From contig JAHLKD010000158.1 in the NCBI GenBank assembly GCA_025526935.1, forward strand, positions 1 to 42,330: a stretch of 42,330 nucleotides of DNA, written 5' to 3'. Below are positions 1 to 11,419 of the stretch, piece by piece (position 1 is the stretch's first letter; every line of letters begins with the position of its first letter). Origin of the DNA: Cladochytrium replicatum (lineage: Eukaryota > Chytridiomycota > Chytridiomycetes > Cladochytriales > Cladochytriaceae). The position numbers and the translations under genes are program-made. The notes under the pieces are model-generated. The model saw nothing but the letters and a program-made list of their open reading frames with translations, was not told the origin of the DNA and ran no database searches.

Positions 1-1354
1 GCAGATCATTGTCGACGAACAACCTCGTTTCATCACAATCTACTTCCTGAATCGAAAGAGTGATGCTGTGGATAGTAATGATTCGACATATCGCTGATGT
101 GTGAAAATCGCAATCACCCATACACGTTGCTGAACTACACGTTCCGATTCAGGAGAATTGATTACTAAACGGTTGATCCAATGGTGTGCAATACCAAGAT
201 TCCTCGCATCCGCGTCCACCCAGCTCCTCCGTCAGTAAAGGAACTCGAATGGTCTATCAGAGTCGGAATATACAATCGATCAAGTATATGTCGGACGCGA
301 TGCTGCTACAAGCTGGACTACCACGAACACTTCAATTCGTGCAACTCTCCATCCCGATACAGCGGGCGGTCGTCAAGAACGCTACTTTCCATTCAGCTGT
401 GAATGCGATTCCGTACTGTGCTTACCTTGACAGCGGATAGATTTGGCAACTATCCACGCCTTTGGAACACTCGTTAGTTTGTTGGATCTCACACCGAACA
501 AAGGTTGGCGCGCAGAAGCCCAAGACAAGTCTGGGAACTAGGTCTGTTCTCGATACAAGATGTTGGAAGACCGGAAGATGGGCCATAGCACTCAATTTCG
601 GACAAACACAATAGGCGAATACTTCCATGTTACGTTCCACGAGGGAGTTTTTGTTGGTTATAATCCTACCCGACAGTTACTCGACGATCTTACGGTACAA
701 TATCCACTGAAGGCCGGGACATATTTCGATGTTGATCAAATACCAACCGGGGATCAGGGGGTGCAAGAGACGACTGTTGAGTTTGTCTCAGACAATTTCC
801 CGATTTCTACCGTTGCAGACGAAGAAATCGATGAGGATATAAACGACGACCCCATATATTACCGCTTAGAAGAAGCCGGTGACATGCATGTTGTTGAACA
901 TTTACATGGACTAGACGATGATGACCCAGACGATGCTGATTATGATCCAAATGCTGATTTATCGACTCCACAATCCATTACTGAAGAATCTCCGAATTTG
1001 TCTTCCGTATCTCCTGTAGAGGAATATGATGCACAACTCGAAAGTGATCTTCAATTCATTGGAGAAGATGTCGACGAAGCATATGCAGCAAGAAAACGAA
1101 AACGTCAAGCAAGTGCAAATTTGTCGAACGCCAAAAGGAAACAAAATTCCTTGTTTACCCGGTCCGTTCCTAATATCGATTGGACCCTGAAGGCCGATTC
1201 CTCATATCCAACACAACCAATTGCGAATGGAAATATACGGACTGCACCAAAGACTCTTCGTGAGGCTTTATCACGATCCGATGAGGCTCCATTCTGGTTA
1301 GCGGCGATGAAGGAGGAAGTCACACAACTAGTCGGCAACAATACTTGGGCCTGA
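1..1354 (+). pseudogene. A1 integrase core and hinge, frameshifted
   Basis: This stretch encodes the copia integrase core and the acidic linker to the reverse transcriptase, in broken frames. Fragments matching A2 are visible: the IVDEQPR strand at the start, a RSDSGEL-equivalent near 140-165 now out of frame, and an open segment 560-1354 with the linker and the first residues of the RVT_2 domain (SRSDEAPFWLAAM). Compared with A2 there are many one-base gains and losses between 1 and about 600, then almost none until an extra T near 1353, which closes the frame after NNTWA. In A2 the equivalent frame continues into the reverse transcriptase. The product would not be functional as read. Confidence 0.8.
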
Positions 1355-2873
1355 AACGTTTTTACCTGATGGACGGAATTTATTATCGGGCAAATGGGTT
1401 TTCACATATAAGCTTGACGAACATGGCAATATTACTCGATTCAAAGCACGTTGGGTCGTACGAGGATTTTCACAGATTGAAGGATTGGATTTCGATGAAA
1501 CCTATTCTCCAGTTACGAAAACGTCCACGATCCGTTTTCTGATTGCATTAGCAGCATTAGTCGGCATGATCATATTCCAGTTTGATATCAAGGGTGCATA
1601 TCTCAATGCGATACTGGAAGAAGAGAACTACGTCGAACTCCCTCATGGTTTCGGACGAGTAGATTTCCAGAATCGACCCATCGTCTGCAGACTTATCAAA
1701 AGTCTGTACGGTCTACACCAGGCAGCTCGAGAATGGTACAAAACTCTTTGGAAACAATATCTCAGTGTTGGTTTCGTGAGGAATATTGCAGACATCTGTC
1801 ATTTCTGGCGATACAATCCAACAAATAATACCCGCGAACACACTACCGTTCATGTCGATGATATACTACATTTTTCCACAGATCCAAACGCATATCATCG
1901 GTTTCAGACCGATTTGGAAACTTCGTTCACAGTAGGCAGTACTTCGAAGGCGAAATGGATTCTGAAAATGGAGTTATTGCAGACAACGGAAGGATATTTC
2001 CTTAGCAATGCATTGTACGTAAAGAAGATTCTCGAAGAAGCGAATTTATGGGGTACCAACATCAAACCGACCAAAACACCGATGTCAAAATCATATATCT
2101 TTGATGAGACCACACCAACACTGTCCGATGCCGAGGCAACACAATTTCGATCAATGTTAATGAAGATATCGTACGTGGCGACTAAGACACGACCGGATAT
2201 TTCATACGCAGTCAATATTTTGGCACAACATCAGATTGATCCTCGACAGTCAGAATCAAAGGCTCTCTATCGATTACAACGATATTTACTCGGTACTTGG
2301 GATTACGGTTTACACTATACACGGACTGGTATCACGTCTCCGATGCTAAGACCCGACGGTCTCTACATGTTTGATTCGGCTAACAACCCACAAGGTTATG
2401 CCGATGCAGACTGGGCGGGCGATGCAGATAGATACTCACGAACCGGTTACGTGGTAATGTTCGCTAATGCGGCAATCAGTTGGCAGTCGATTCGACAACA
2501 GACTATTGCAGCCTTGTCGTCGGAAGCCGAACTGTATGCGCTGAACGAACTATCGCGTGAGATGAAGCGGATGAAAAATCTTATGACGGGTATCGGAATT
2601 ACGTCGTTCAATCCGCTCCGTTTATGGCAAGACAATCAATCCACCGAGTCTATCGCAAACAATCTGTTCAACAACAAACGGACCAAACACATGGACGTTC
2701 GCGAGAGATTTGTGAATCTCCAAGTTGAACAGAAACATCAGGAGTTACACCATATGGATACTTCTGATATGATCGCGGACATCTTAACTAAACCTCTTGG
2801 AAGTAAATTATACCTTAAACACAGGGGCTTGTTGGGGCTAGTCAGTCAGTCTTCACTTAATATACTATCTTGA
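1354..2873 (+). CDS. A1 copia reverse transcriptase-RNase H
   Basis: A single open frame carries the copia-type reverse transcriptase (RVT_2) and RNase H. The first in-frame ATG is at 1485, but the domain starts upstream and was originally part of one gag-pol frame, so 1354 marks the frameshift and not a true start. Visible landmarks are FDIKGAYLNA (palm aspartate), VHVDDILHF (the catalytic DD box), the KTRPDISYAV segment, ADADWAGD for the RNase H catalytic acids, SSEAELYAL and DNQST. The stop at 2871 is followed by about 130 bp and the polypurine tract. This is the best preserved reverse transcriptase of family A in the window, because the two CGA codons that became TGA in A2 are still CGA here (1461 and 2271). 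Confidence 0.85.
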
Positions 2874-2989
2874 ACGACCGGCTGGCGATGTCCATACAAC
2901 TCACCTTTATTTCAATAGAATATCAACTTCAGCATTTACAGAAAGTTATGATCGGTTGAGTGATACTCTCGGTTGTACCTATCTAATGA

Positions 2990-3000
2990 CTGAGGGGGTG
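2990..3000 (+). other. Polypurine tract of A1
   Basis: The bases immediately before the 3' LTR read CTGAGGGGGTG. This is the usual position and composition of the plus-strand primer of an LTR element. Family B has the near-identical CTGCGGGGGTG in front of its 3' LTR. Confidence 0.6.
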
Positions 3001-3599
3001 TGTTAAGTATTTCGATTGATGGACTTGGCCAATCCAGTCATTGATAGTACAAAAACACAAACGCCCGATATACAGAAATGTTACTCTTCACTGAGCAACA
3101 TTTCTAACTATTGAACTAAAGCATATCGATGATGATCTATTACGAGTTTGGATACCTCCGGTTATTTCTTCATGGGTTATATTTATTGCGGCCATAGGTA
3201 TAGTAAACTGTCATTACTTTTCTATCATCCACTTGTAGAAGTGAAGCCTGGATCAGATCACAGCAAAGGTTTACATATGATTAACGCGTTCGTGGGAATC
3301 TTGTGTGAGAACAATCCTGTTGAGGAGAACTAGATCTCACGCACAGCTTAGCATGAATATGCTTCGCTACGCCTGTGAGAAGAAGAGTCAAACCTTATCG
3401 CTGCGATCCAGATCTTCCCGAAGGAAAAGCCAAAACGACAGTACACTTATTTAAGGAGCCTGTCGCGATACACACAAGGAGCATTCTCTTGCGCTAGCAC
3501 TTGTGACTCGCAATCTTCTTTATTCATCTCTTAGCAACATTAACCCGTGAATTAACAACACACACAACCTGAGGATCCATACCACAGCTTTGTTCAACA
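3001..3599 (+). repeat. LTR A, 3' LTR of A1 (599 bp)
   Basis: The LTR starts TGTTAAG and ends TTCAACA, giving TG...CA ends within TGTT/AACA. It aligns along its length with 7867-8464 and 13794-14424 on the minus strand. It contains a motif shared with the unrelated-length LTR of family B (AAAGCCAAAACGACAGTA, around 3424-3442) followed about 15 bp later by GAGCCTGT and GCGATA. Confidence 0.9.
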
Positions 3600-3672
3600 C
3601 CTTCACTGTGTCAAACCTTACACCAGACGTGGTTGTCTGCTGCTCTTGGGCAGTGTTTGTAGTGGTACCAGC
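3600..3672 (-). repeat. 73-bp orphan piece of family B coding region
   Basis: This matches 7394-7465 of B1 (the region between protease and integrase) and is cut cleanly on both sides. On the left it abuts LTR A. On the right it abuts the end of LTR B, where GGTACCAG joins C and TGTCGAAG instead of continuing into GTAAAAC. Its left end (CCTTC) is the complement of the GAAGG that opens B2 at 14610. It is best read as the left flank of the A insertion into B2, displaced and inverted. Confidence 0.75.
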
Positions 3673-4353
3673 TGTCGAAGTTTGGTTTGAGGGCGATGTG
3701 ATTTGATCAGTTTAAGTGCGGCTGATCTGGGACTTGCGCTAGAGATAGTCCTCAGGTTGATCTGTGTAGGTGCAGAGTTTCGTGTTTCTCCAATCATGCT
3801 CTTGCGCCACAGCCACCCGAATCTCATATCGCCACAGGCTCTTTGAATTGTGCAAACAATTCAAATATACTGTCGTTTCGGCTTTTATAATTAACCTGTG
3901 GCTATAGATATATGGAAATATCTGATATAAACATTATTCTCTCGAATAGAGAGATATAGATCCCAGTGATCGTTCACAATAACCATTGTGAGCAGAACAT
4001 GAAGATTAGCTATAATCTTTGTCTACAATGACATGTTCTCTATGAGAAATAAGTATGTAGTACCTTGCATTAATATCATACGAGATGTACTCGAGTATGA
4101 TATAACTGTCAGCAGCAAACTGATTAGCATCACATTCTTTCTCAAACGCGTGATCACTCTCAGAACTCTACTAGATTCCAATGAGTAAAGGAGGATGTCT
4201 TCATGACCAATAGTTAGAAATGCCAGTTCTTTCATGTAATGTATGATTACGCATGAACTTGTCCCAGACGTCTCTGGTAAGGCTATTTCCCCTCAGTGTC
4301 GGTAGTGGATGAAGACTGGAGTAGCTAGTTCCATATATGTGCATGCATCAACA
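3673..4353 (-). repeat. LTR B, 3' LTR of B1 (681 bp)
   Basis: In the element's direction the LTR starts TGTTGATGCATGC and ends CTTCGACA. It is nearly identical to 17662-18341. Immediately beyond its 3' end lies more family B coding sequence (3600-3672), so the LTR sits between two B pieces. This is the arrangement expected from LTR-LTR recombination or self-nesting. Confidence 0.9.
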
Positions 4354-4438
4354 CACCCCCGCAGTCAAAGCTGCGGTAGACAATGAGGATATTGGTATGA
4401 GCGTTGAGTCGCACGTCTGTTTGTTGGTAATGTATGTA

Positions 4439-5797
4439 TTAGTCAACAAGGGTCAAATCAGATTGACGTGTAAGACCAAGTGCGCGTGTGAATTTTGAAA
4501 ATAATTTGAATGTCAAGGGTTTTGTGAAAATATCAGCAATTTGGTTCTCAGTATCAATGTCTCTGAGTTCCTGCTGCTTCTGCTCAATTTGAAGATTCAC
4601 AAACTTTTCTCGAACATCCATGTGTTTAGTTCTGTGATCATTAAGCAGGTCATTGGCAATAGACTGTGTAGAGGTATTATCTTGCCAGAGGATCATGGGC
4701 TTACTTTTGGATGAAATACCAATGGTTGCCATGAGGTTTTTCATCCACTTCATCTCACGTGATAATTCATTCAATGCATATAACTCTGCTTCAGTGGAAG
4801 AGCAAGTTATAACCTGTTGCTTTGTAGACTGCCAGCAAACAGCTGCATTGGCAAACATTACAACATATCCTGTCCTGGAATAGCGAGCAGGATCATTTGC
4901 CCAGTCTGCATCAGCATATCCCATAGGCATGTGTTCATTTGATGCAAACTCATATACACCATCAGAGTGTACGTTGGGAGTGGGTATGTTATTGCATGTG
5001 TAATGCAAACCATAGTCCCATGTTCCCAATAAGTAACGATGCAGGCGAGCTAGTGCCTTTTGTTCGCAAACTCGTGGTTCAACCTGATGGTGTGCCAAGA
5101 CATTGACAGCATAAGATAAATCAGGTCTGGTCTTTGTAGCTAGGTACGAGATTTTCATGAGTTCTGAGCGAAAAATAGTTGCATCATTTTTGGATAAAAT
5201 AGGCAAGCTTGTGTCATGTTTGTAGTGAGAAGAAATAGGTGTTTTGGCTGGTTTAAGATTGGATTCCCATAATTTCAATCTCTGCAATATTTCCTTTGCA
5301 TATTGAGCATTGGTTATGAAATAACCGTGAGTAGTTTTGATCAATTGCATTTTCAGAATCCATTTGGCTGTAGAGTGACTTCCGACCTTGAATGAGGAAT
5401 TCAAGCCATCCATGAAGTCCTGGTAGCCATTTGGGTCTGGAGAGAAATGAAGAATATCATCTACATGAACAGTAGTGTGTTCACGTATTTTCACAGTGGA
5501 ACTGTGAGTAGATGATTTCATTTGCCAGAAATGACAAGCATCTGAAAGATCACGGATGTATCCCATGTCTTCATATTTTGCCCAGAGGCATTTGTACCAT
5601 TCTCTAGCAGCTTGATGTAAACCATATAAGCTTTTGACAAGATTACAAACTAATGGATTGCCAGATTCGTCAGTCTCTGTAAATCCATGGGGCATTTCAA
5701 CATAAACATCTTCCTCAAGTGATGCATTGAGATATGCTCCTGTAATGTCAAATTGATAAATGCGTAATTTGACAATTGCAGCAAGAGCAACTAGTAA
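4439..5797 (-). pseudogene. B1 reverse transcriptase-RNase H, 5' truncated by a stop
   Basis: This open segment encodes the copia reverse transcriptase and RNase H: FDITGAYLNA, VHVDDILHF, KTRPDLSYAV, ADADWANDP, STEAELYAL and DNTSTQS are all present. The first ATG-initiated part starts at 5695 within MPHGFTETD, which lies inside the domain, so it is not a real start. Reading further upstream ends at a TGA at 5798-5800 (ATT TGA), where B2 has ATT CGA at 16208. A further break lies near 5915, where about 20 bases after GKWV are missing, a lesion shared with B2. The RNase H end is intact and stops at 4439. Confidence 0.85.
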
Positions 5798-5909
5798 TCA
5801 AATTGTAGTGGTTTTTGCCACAGGAGAATAGGTTTTGTCGAAATCCATTCCCTGTATCTGGGAGAACCCTCTAACTACCCATCGTGCCTTGAATCGGATG
5901 ATGTTGCCA

Positions 5910-7866
5910 TCAAACCCATTTGCCAGTGAGAAGGTTGTTCCCATTTGGCAAGATGCGTTTGTTCCATGTTCCCAAATTGATAAGTTGTTGATTTTCTTCA
6001 CACATGGCTGCAAGCCAGTATGGCCATTCATCAGGTCGCGACATAGCTTCCTGGACTGTTTTGGGAATACTTCTCAAGTGTCCTTGAGGTATAGGAATGT
6101 CGGGTGTACTCAATTTTGCTTTCTCATTTACATTGACATTGGGGATATTACGTCTCAACAAAGGATGTCTTCGCTGGGGATGAAATCTGTTTGTTGGAGT
6201 AACCATAGGTTGTTTGCCTTTAAGTTTGCGACGTTTGGCTTTGTGTGCAACAAATCCATAATCGTTGTCATCATCTTCACCAATCCATTGTAAATCTTCC
6301 AAATCACTTTGGGAATCATCTTCATTTTGTTCTTGTACGTGTTGTACAGAAAGTGGTACATAAGTGTCATCGTTCATGTTTAACGAATGGTTATAGTCGT
6401 TGGTGGTACCGTGCTCGTCATCAACATTTGAATCATGTTGGGACATAGGAGTAACATGCATTTGTGAGATATCCATTCGATGATAAAATCGTTGATTGGG
6501 ATCCAACTCCTCCAGGGTACCAAAGGTGTGAATGATTGCCGGATCAATCAGCTTGTCAAAGTAAACAGCATGAGGTACATTCCTAGTTCTAGAATGGTAA
6601 ACACAATTTTTGACAGTCGCAGCATAAAGGATGGCAAATTTGATGAACTGTAAAGTATGTGGAAGACCAGCTGTTTTCAGCATAGACTTGTACATCTCTT
6701 TCATTGAACGGACATTCCGTTCAGCAAGACCATTCAGCTCTTCGACTGATGCAGGTGAAGGATGCGCATGTATGCGTGGTACCTTGTTACTGCACCAAGT
6801 CAAGAATTGGTTTGACAATAGTTCTCCAGAATCGGATCTCACTTCATAGACGTGAAGTGGCAGAAATCTATTTTCAACATCTGCGATGTGTCTTAGCATA
6901 CTATCAGAGGCTTCGCTCTTTCGTTGCAAGAAGTAGATTGTGATGTGAGAACTGTATTCATCTACGATAATCTGCCAGTGACCTATTGTTTTGCCATTTC
7001 TGACAATTGGTACTGCATCAGTATGTAGGCGATATAATTTCCTCAGTGCTGGACTTAGCGTTGAGTAAATTGGAGTTTGTACAGCCTTAGTCTGATTGCA
7101 AATTATGCAGTTCTGTAAAATAGACGAGTTAACAAAATCAAGTGCATCACTCCCGACTTTGGGCAGTTTCTTTCCCAGAGAATGTAAAGTTTGCAGGATT
7201 TTCCGCAAATGTATGTGACCAAATTGCTGGTGTAATCTAGCTAATTTGTTGATGGTCACAGCTGAAACGTTGTTTACTCCATTATCAGCCATTGTTTGGG
7301 AGTATAGACTTAATGTTGCAGATGAAGCTCCGTCTAAAACTTCACCCCCGTAATTTCTAGTTTTGTTAGAATCTTTTGGGAAAACATTGTTGTCCTTCAC
7401 TGTGTCAAACCTTACACCAGACGTGGTTGTCTGCTGCTCTTGGGCAGTGTTTGTAGTGGTACCAGGTAAAACATTCTGTTTGCCAACAGAGAGTGCAGAA
7501 TTAGAAAGATTCGTCAAAATAGCTGCACCTATTTTGGAAGAGTGTTTAAGAAATGGATTAGTAGTATCCAAACTTCCATGAAGATAATATAAACCTCCAC
7601 GTCTTAAACCAATGGTAACACATTGTTCAGTTCCTTTGTTTGACAAATAGAATTTGTCTTTGGTAAAACTGACTATATCACCTTCATCCCCGATGATGCT
7701 ATAGACAGATATAAGTGTATCCTCTAAATCGGGAACAAAAAGTGCATTTTGAATGTGTTTTATTGAACCATTTGACAAAACAAGTGCAATATCTCCATAG
7801 CCTTTAATAGGAATGGGATGATTGTCTGCCAAGTAAACATCTCCTGCATCATTAACGTAAAATAAA
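5910..7866 (-). pseudogene. B1 protease end, integrase and linker
   Basis: In-frame codons run from the LTR A2 junction to a stop at 5910. The N-terminal part matches the end of the copia protease (VPDLEDTLISV and IGDEGDIVSF), so the catalytic DTG lies in the lost portion. Next comes the GAG-pre-integrase zinc domain (HQQFGHIHL and the CIICNQTK pair), then the integrase core with IIVDEYSSHITIYF, RSDSGELLSN and a glutamate-bearing EELNGLAERN. The C-terminal third is an acidic linker leading into the RVT_2 start (SRPDEWPYWLAAM). The frame closes just after LLTGKWV because of the shared 20-base deletion. No full-length product is possible. Confidence 0.85.
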
Positions 7867-8464
7867 TGTTGAACAAAGCTGTGGTCTGGATCCTCAGGTT
7901 GTGTGTGTTGTTAATTCACGGGTTAATGTTACTAAGAGATGAATAAAGAAGATTGCGAATCACAAGTGCTAGCGCAAGAGAATGCTCCTTGTGTGTATCG
8001 CCACAGGCTCCTTAAATAAGTGTACTGTCGTTTTGGCTTTTCCTTCCGGAAGATCTGGATCACAGCGATAAGGTTTGACTCTTCTTCTCACAGGCATAGC
8101 GAAGCATATTCATGCTAAGCTGTGCGTGAGATCTAGTTCTCCTCAACAGGATTGTTCTCAACAAGATTCCCACAAACGCGTTAATCATATGTAAACCTTT
8201 TCTATGATCTGATCCGGGCTTCACTTCTACAAGTGGATGATAGAAAAGTAATGACAGTTTACTATACCTATGGCCGCAATAAATATAACCCATGAAGAAA
8301 TAACCGGAGGTATCCAAACTCGTAATAGATCATCATCTATATGCTTTAGTTCAATAGTTAGAAATGTTGCTCAGTGAAGAGTAACATTTCTGTATATCGG
8401 GCGTTTGTGTTTTTGTACTATCAATGACTGGATTGGCCAAGTCCATCAATCGAAATACTTAACA
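7867..8464 (-). repeat. LTR A, 3' LTR of A2 (598 bp)
   Basis: Reverse complement of the LTR at 3001-3599, with ends TGTTGAAC on the plus strand and ACTTAACA at 8457-8464. It is followed on the plus strand by CACCCCCTCAG, the complement of the polypurine tract. It differs from the 5' LTR of A2 chiefly by lacking a 32-bp duplication. Confidence 0.9.
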
Positions 8465-8591
8465 CACCCCCTCAGTCATTAGATAGGTACAACCGAGAGT
8501 ATCACTCAACCGATCATAACTTTCTGTAAATGCTGAAGTTGATATTCTATTGAAATAAAGGTGAGTTGTATGGACATCGCCAGCCGGTCGT

Positions 8592-10973
8592 TCAAGATAG
8601 TATATTAAGTGAAGACTGACTGACTAGCCCCAACGAGCCCCTGTGTTTAAGGTATAATTTACTTCCAAGAGGTTCAGTTAAGATGTCCGCGATCATATCA
8701 GAAGTATCCATATGGTGTAACTCCTGATGTTTCTGTTCAACTTGGAGATTCACAAATCTCTCGCGAACGTCCATGTGTTTGGTCCGTTTGTTGTTGAACA
8801 GATTGTTTGCGATAGACTCGGTGGATTGATTGTCTTGCCATAAACGGAGCGGATTGAACGACGTAATTCCGATACCCGTCATAAGATTTTTCATCCGCTT
8901 CATCTCACGCGATAGTTCGTTCAGCGCATACAGTTCGGCTTCCGATGACAAGGCTGCAATAGTCTGTTGTCGAATCGACTGCCAACTGATTGCCGCATTA
9001 GCGAACATTACCACGTAACCGGTTCGTGAGTATCTATCTGCATCGCCCGCCCAGTCTGCATCGGCATAACCTTGTGGGTTGTTAGCGGAATCAAACATGT
9101 AGAGACCGTCGGGTCTTAGCATCGGAGATGTGATACCAGTCCGTGTATAGTGTAAACCGTAATCCCAAGTACCGAGTAAATATCGTTGTAATCAATAGAG
9201 AGCCTTTGATTCTGACTGTCGAGGATCAATCTGATGTTGTGCCAAAATATTGACTGCGTATGAAATATCCGGTCGTGTCTTAGTCGCCACGTACGATATC
9301 TTCATTAACATTGATCGAAATTGTGTTGCCTCGGCATCGGACAGTGTTGGTGTGGTCTCATCAAAGATATATGATTTTGACATCAGTGTTTTGGTCGGTT
9401 TGATGTTGGTACCCCATAAGTTCGCTTCTTCGAGAATCTTCTTTACGTACAATGAATTGCTAAGGAAATATCCTTCCGTTGTCTGCAATAACTCCATTTT
9501 CAGAATCCATTTCGCCTTCGAAGTACTGCCTACTGTGAACGAAGTTTCCAAATCGGTCTGAAACCGATGATATGCGTTTGGATCTGTGGAAAAATGTAGT
9601 ATATCATCGACATGAACGGTAGTGTGTTCGCGGGTATTATTTGTTGGATTGTATCGCCAGAAATGACAGATGTCTGCAATATTCCTCACGAAACCAACAC
9701 TGAGATATTGTTTCCAAAGAGTTTTGTACCGTTCTCGAGCTGCCTGGTGTAGACCGTACAGACTTTTGATAAGTCTGCAGACGATGGGTCGATTCCGGAA
9801 ATCTACTCGTCCGAAACCATGAGGGAGTTCGACGTAGTTCTCTTCTTCCAGTATCGCATTGAGATATGCACCCTTGATATCAAACTGGAATATTATCATG
9901 CCGACTAATGCTGCTAATGCAATCAGAAAACGGATCATGGATGTTTTTGTAACTGGAGAATAGGTTTCATCGAAATCCAATCCTTCAATCTGTGAAAATC
10001 CTCATACGACCGAACGTGCTTTGAATCGAGTAATATTGCCATGTTCGTCAAGCTTATATGTGAAAACCCATTTGCCCGATAATAAATTCCGTCCATCAGG
10101 TAAAAACGTTTCGGCCCAAGTATTGTTGCCGACTAGTTGTGTGACTTCCTCCTTCATCGCCGCTAACCAGAATGGAGCCTCATCGGATCGTGATAAAGCC
10201 TCACGAAGAGTCTTTGGTGCAGTCCGTATATTTCCATTCGCAATTGGTTGTGTTGGATATGAGGAATCGGCCTTCAGGGTCCAATCGATATTAGGAACGG
10301 ACCGGGTAAACAAGGAATTTTGTTTCCTTTTGGCGTTCGACAAATTTGCACTTGCTTGACGTTTTCGTTTTCTTGCTGCATACGCTTCGTCGACATCTTC
10401 TCCAATGAATTGAAGATCACTTTCGAGTTGTGCATCATATTCCTCTACAGGAGATACGGAAGACAAATTCGGAGATTCTTCAGTGATGGATTGTGAAGTC
10501 GATAAATCAGCATTTGGATCGTAATCGTCTGGGCCATCATCGTGTAGTCCATGTAAATGTTCAACAACATGCATGTCACCGGCTTCTTCTAAGCGGTAAT
10601 ATATGGGGTCGTCGTTCATATCCTCATCGATTTCTTCGTCTGCAACGGTAGAAATTGGGAAATTGTCTGAGACAAACTCAACAGTCGTCTCTTGCACCCC
10701 CTGATTCCCGGTTGGTATTTGATCAACATCGAAATATGTCCCGGCCTTCAGTGGATATTGTACCGTAAGATCGTCGAGTAACTGTCGGGTAGGATTATAA
10801 CCAACAAAAACTCCCTCGTGGAACGTAACATGGAAGTATTCGCCTATTGTGTTTGTCCGAAAATTGAGTGCTATGACGATCTTCAGGTCTTCACCCTTGT
10901 ATCCGAGAAACAGACCTAGTTCAGACTTGTCTCGGATTCTGCGCGCCAACCTTTGTTCGTGTGAGATCCACAA
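8592..10973 (-). pseudogene. A2 integrase end, reverse transcriptase and RNase H with two TGA stops
   Basis: Continuous homology to A1 560-2873, but interrupted. The segment 10973-10002 covers the integrase end and the start of the RVT_2 domain, and closes at TGA 10002-10004 (VV-stop-GF), where A1 has CGA. The segment 9980-9192 carries FDIKGAYLNA and VHVDDILHF and closes at TGA 9192-9194 (KALY-stop), where A1 again has CGA. The final segment to 8592 holds RNase H (ADADWAGD, SSEAELYAL, DNQST). One further change places TEPL for TKPL near the end. The two stops are point changes in an otherwise well preserved sequence. Confidence 0.85.
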
Positions 10974-11419
10974 ACGAGTGTTCCAAAGGCGTGGATAGTT
11001 GCCAGATCTATCCGCTTGTCAAGGTAAGCACAGTACGGAATCGCATTCACAGCTGAATGGAAAGTAGCGTTCTTGACGACCGCAGCGTATAGGATGGAGA
11101 GTTGCACGAATTGAAGTGTTCGTGGTAGTCCAGCTTGTAGCAGCATCGCGTCCGACATATACTTGATCGATTGTATATTCCGCTCTGATAGACCATTAGG
11201 AGCTGGGTGGACGTGGATGCGAGGAATCTTGGTATTGCACCATTGGATCAACGGTTTCGTAATCAATTCTCCTGAATCGGAACGTAGTTCAGCAACGTGT
11301 AATGGGTGATTGCGATTTTCCACATCAGCGATATGTCGAATCATACTATCCACCGCATCACTCTTTCGATTCAGGAAGTAGATTGTGATCGAGGTTGTTC
11401 GTCGACAATGATCTGCCAA
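10916..11419 (-). pseudogene. A2 integrase core, frameshifted piece
   Basis: This frame carries the middle of the integrase core: ITIYFLNRKSDA, RSDSGELITK and NGLSERN. It is separated from the upstream gag-protease-integrase frame by a 4-base loss near 11388-11394 (A1 retains TTTC). An internal deletion of about 19 bases near 11205 removes the segment that in B reads VEEL, where the third catalytic acid of the integrase is expected. A1 keeps that segment but has its own extra base nearby, so the two copies are broken independently at the same place. Confidence 0.75.

Larger units (their letters stand above)
1..3599 (+). mobile_element. Copia family A, copy A1 (3' part, with 3' LTR)
   Basis: This is the 3' portion of a Ty1/copia LTR retrotransposon, cut by the window edge inside the integrase. 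The domain order (integrase, then reverse transcriptase, then RNase H, then 3' LTR) is diagnostic of Pseudoviridae/copia. The 3' LTR runs from 3001 to 3599 and is preceded by a short purine-rich tract ending GGGGGTG. Copy A2 on the other strand (7867-14424) is a close relative in both coding and LTR sequence. The element ends directly against a 73-bp piece of family B, and the first five bases of that piece (CCTTC, 3600-3604) are one arm of a target duplication whose other arm is at 14610-14614. Confidence 0.9.
3673..7866 (-). mobile_element. Copia family B, copy B1 (5' truncated)
   Basis: This is a Ty1/copia element on the minus strand. In its own direction it has protease end, integrase, reverse transcriptase, RNase H, polypurine tract (4354-4364) and 3' LTR (4353 down to 3673). 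The 5' LTR, gag and the protease active site are missing because the element stops at 7866 against the LTR of A2. It is almost identical to B2 (14610-18341) in inverted orientation and shares with it a frame-breaking deletion in the reverse transcriptase. It retains the uninterrupted target site (7394-7398) into which an A element inserted in B2. Confidence 0.9.

Noticed and set aside
8060-8317. Short frames inside LTR A (also 3148-3333, 14060-14245)
   Set aside because: They are chance frames in LTR sequence, repeated because the LTR is repeated, with no protein similarity.
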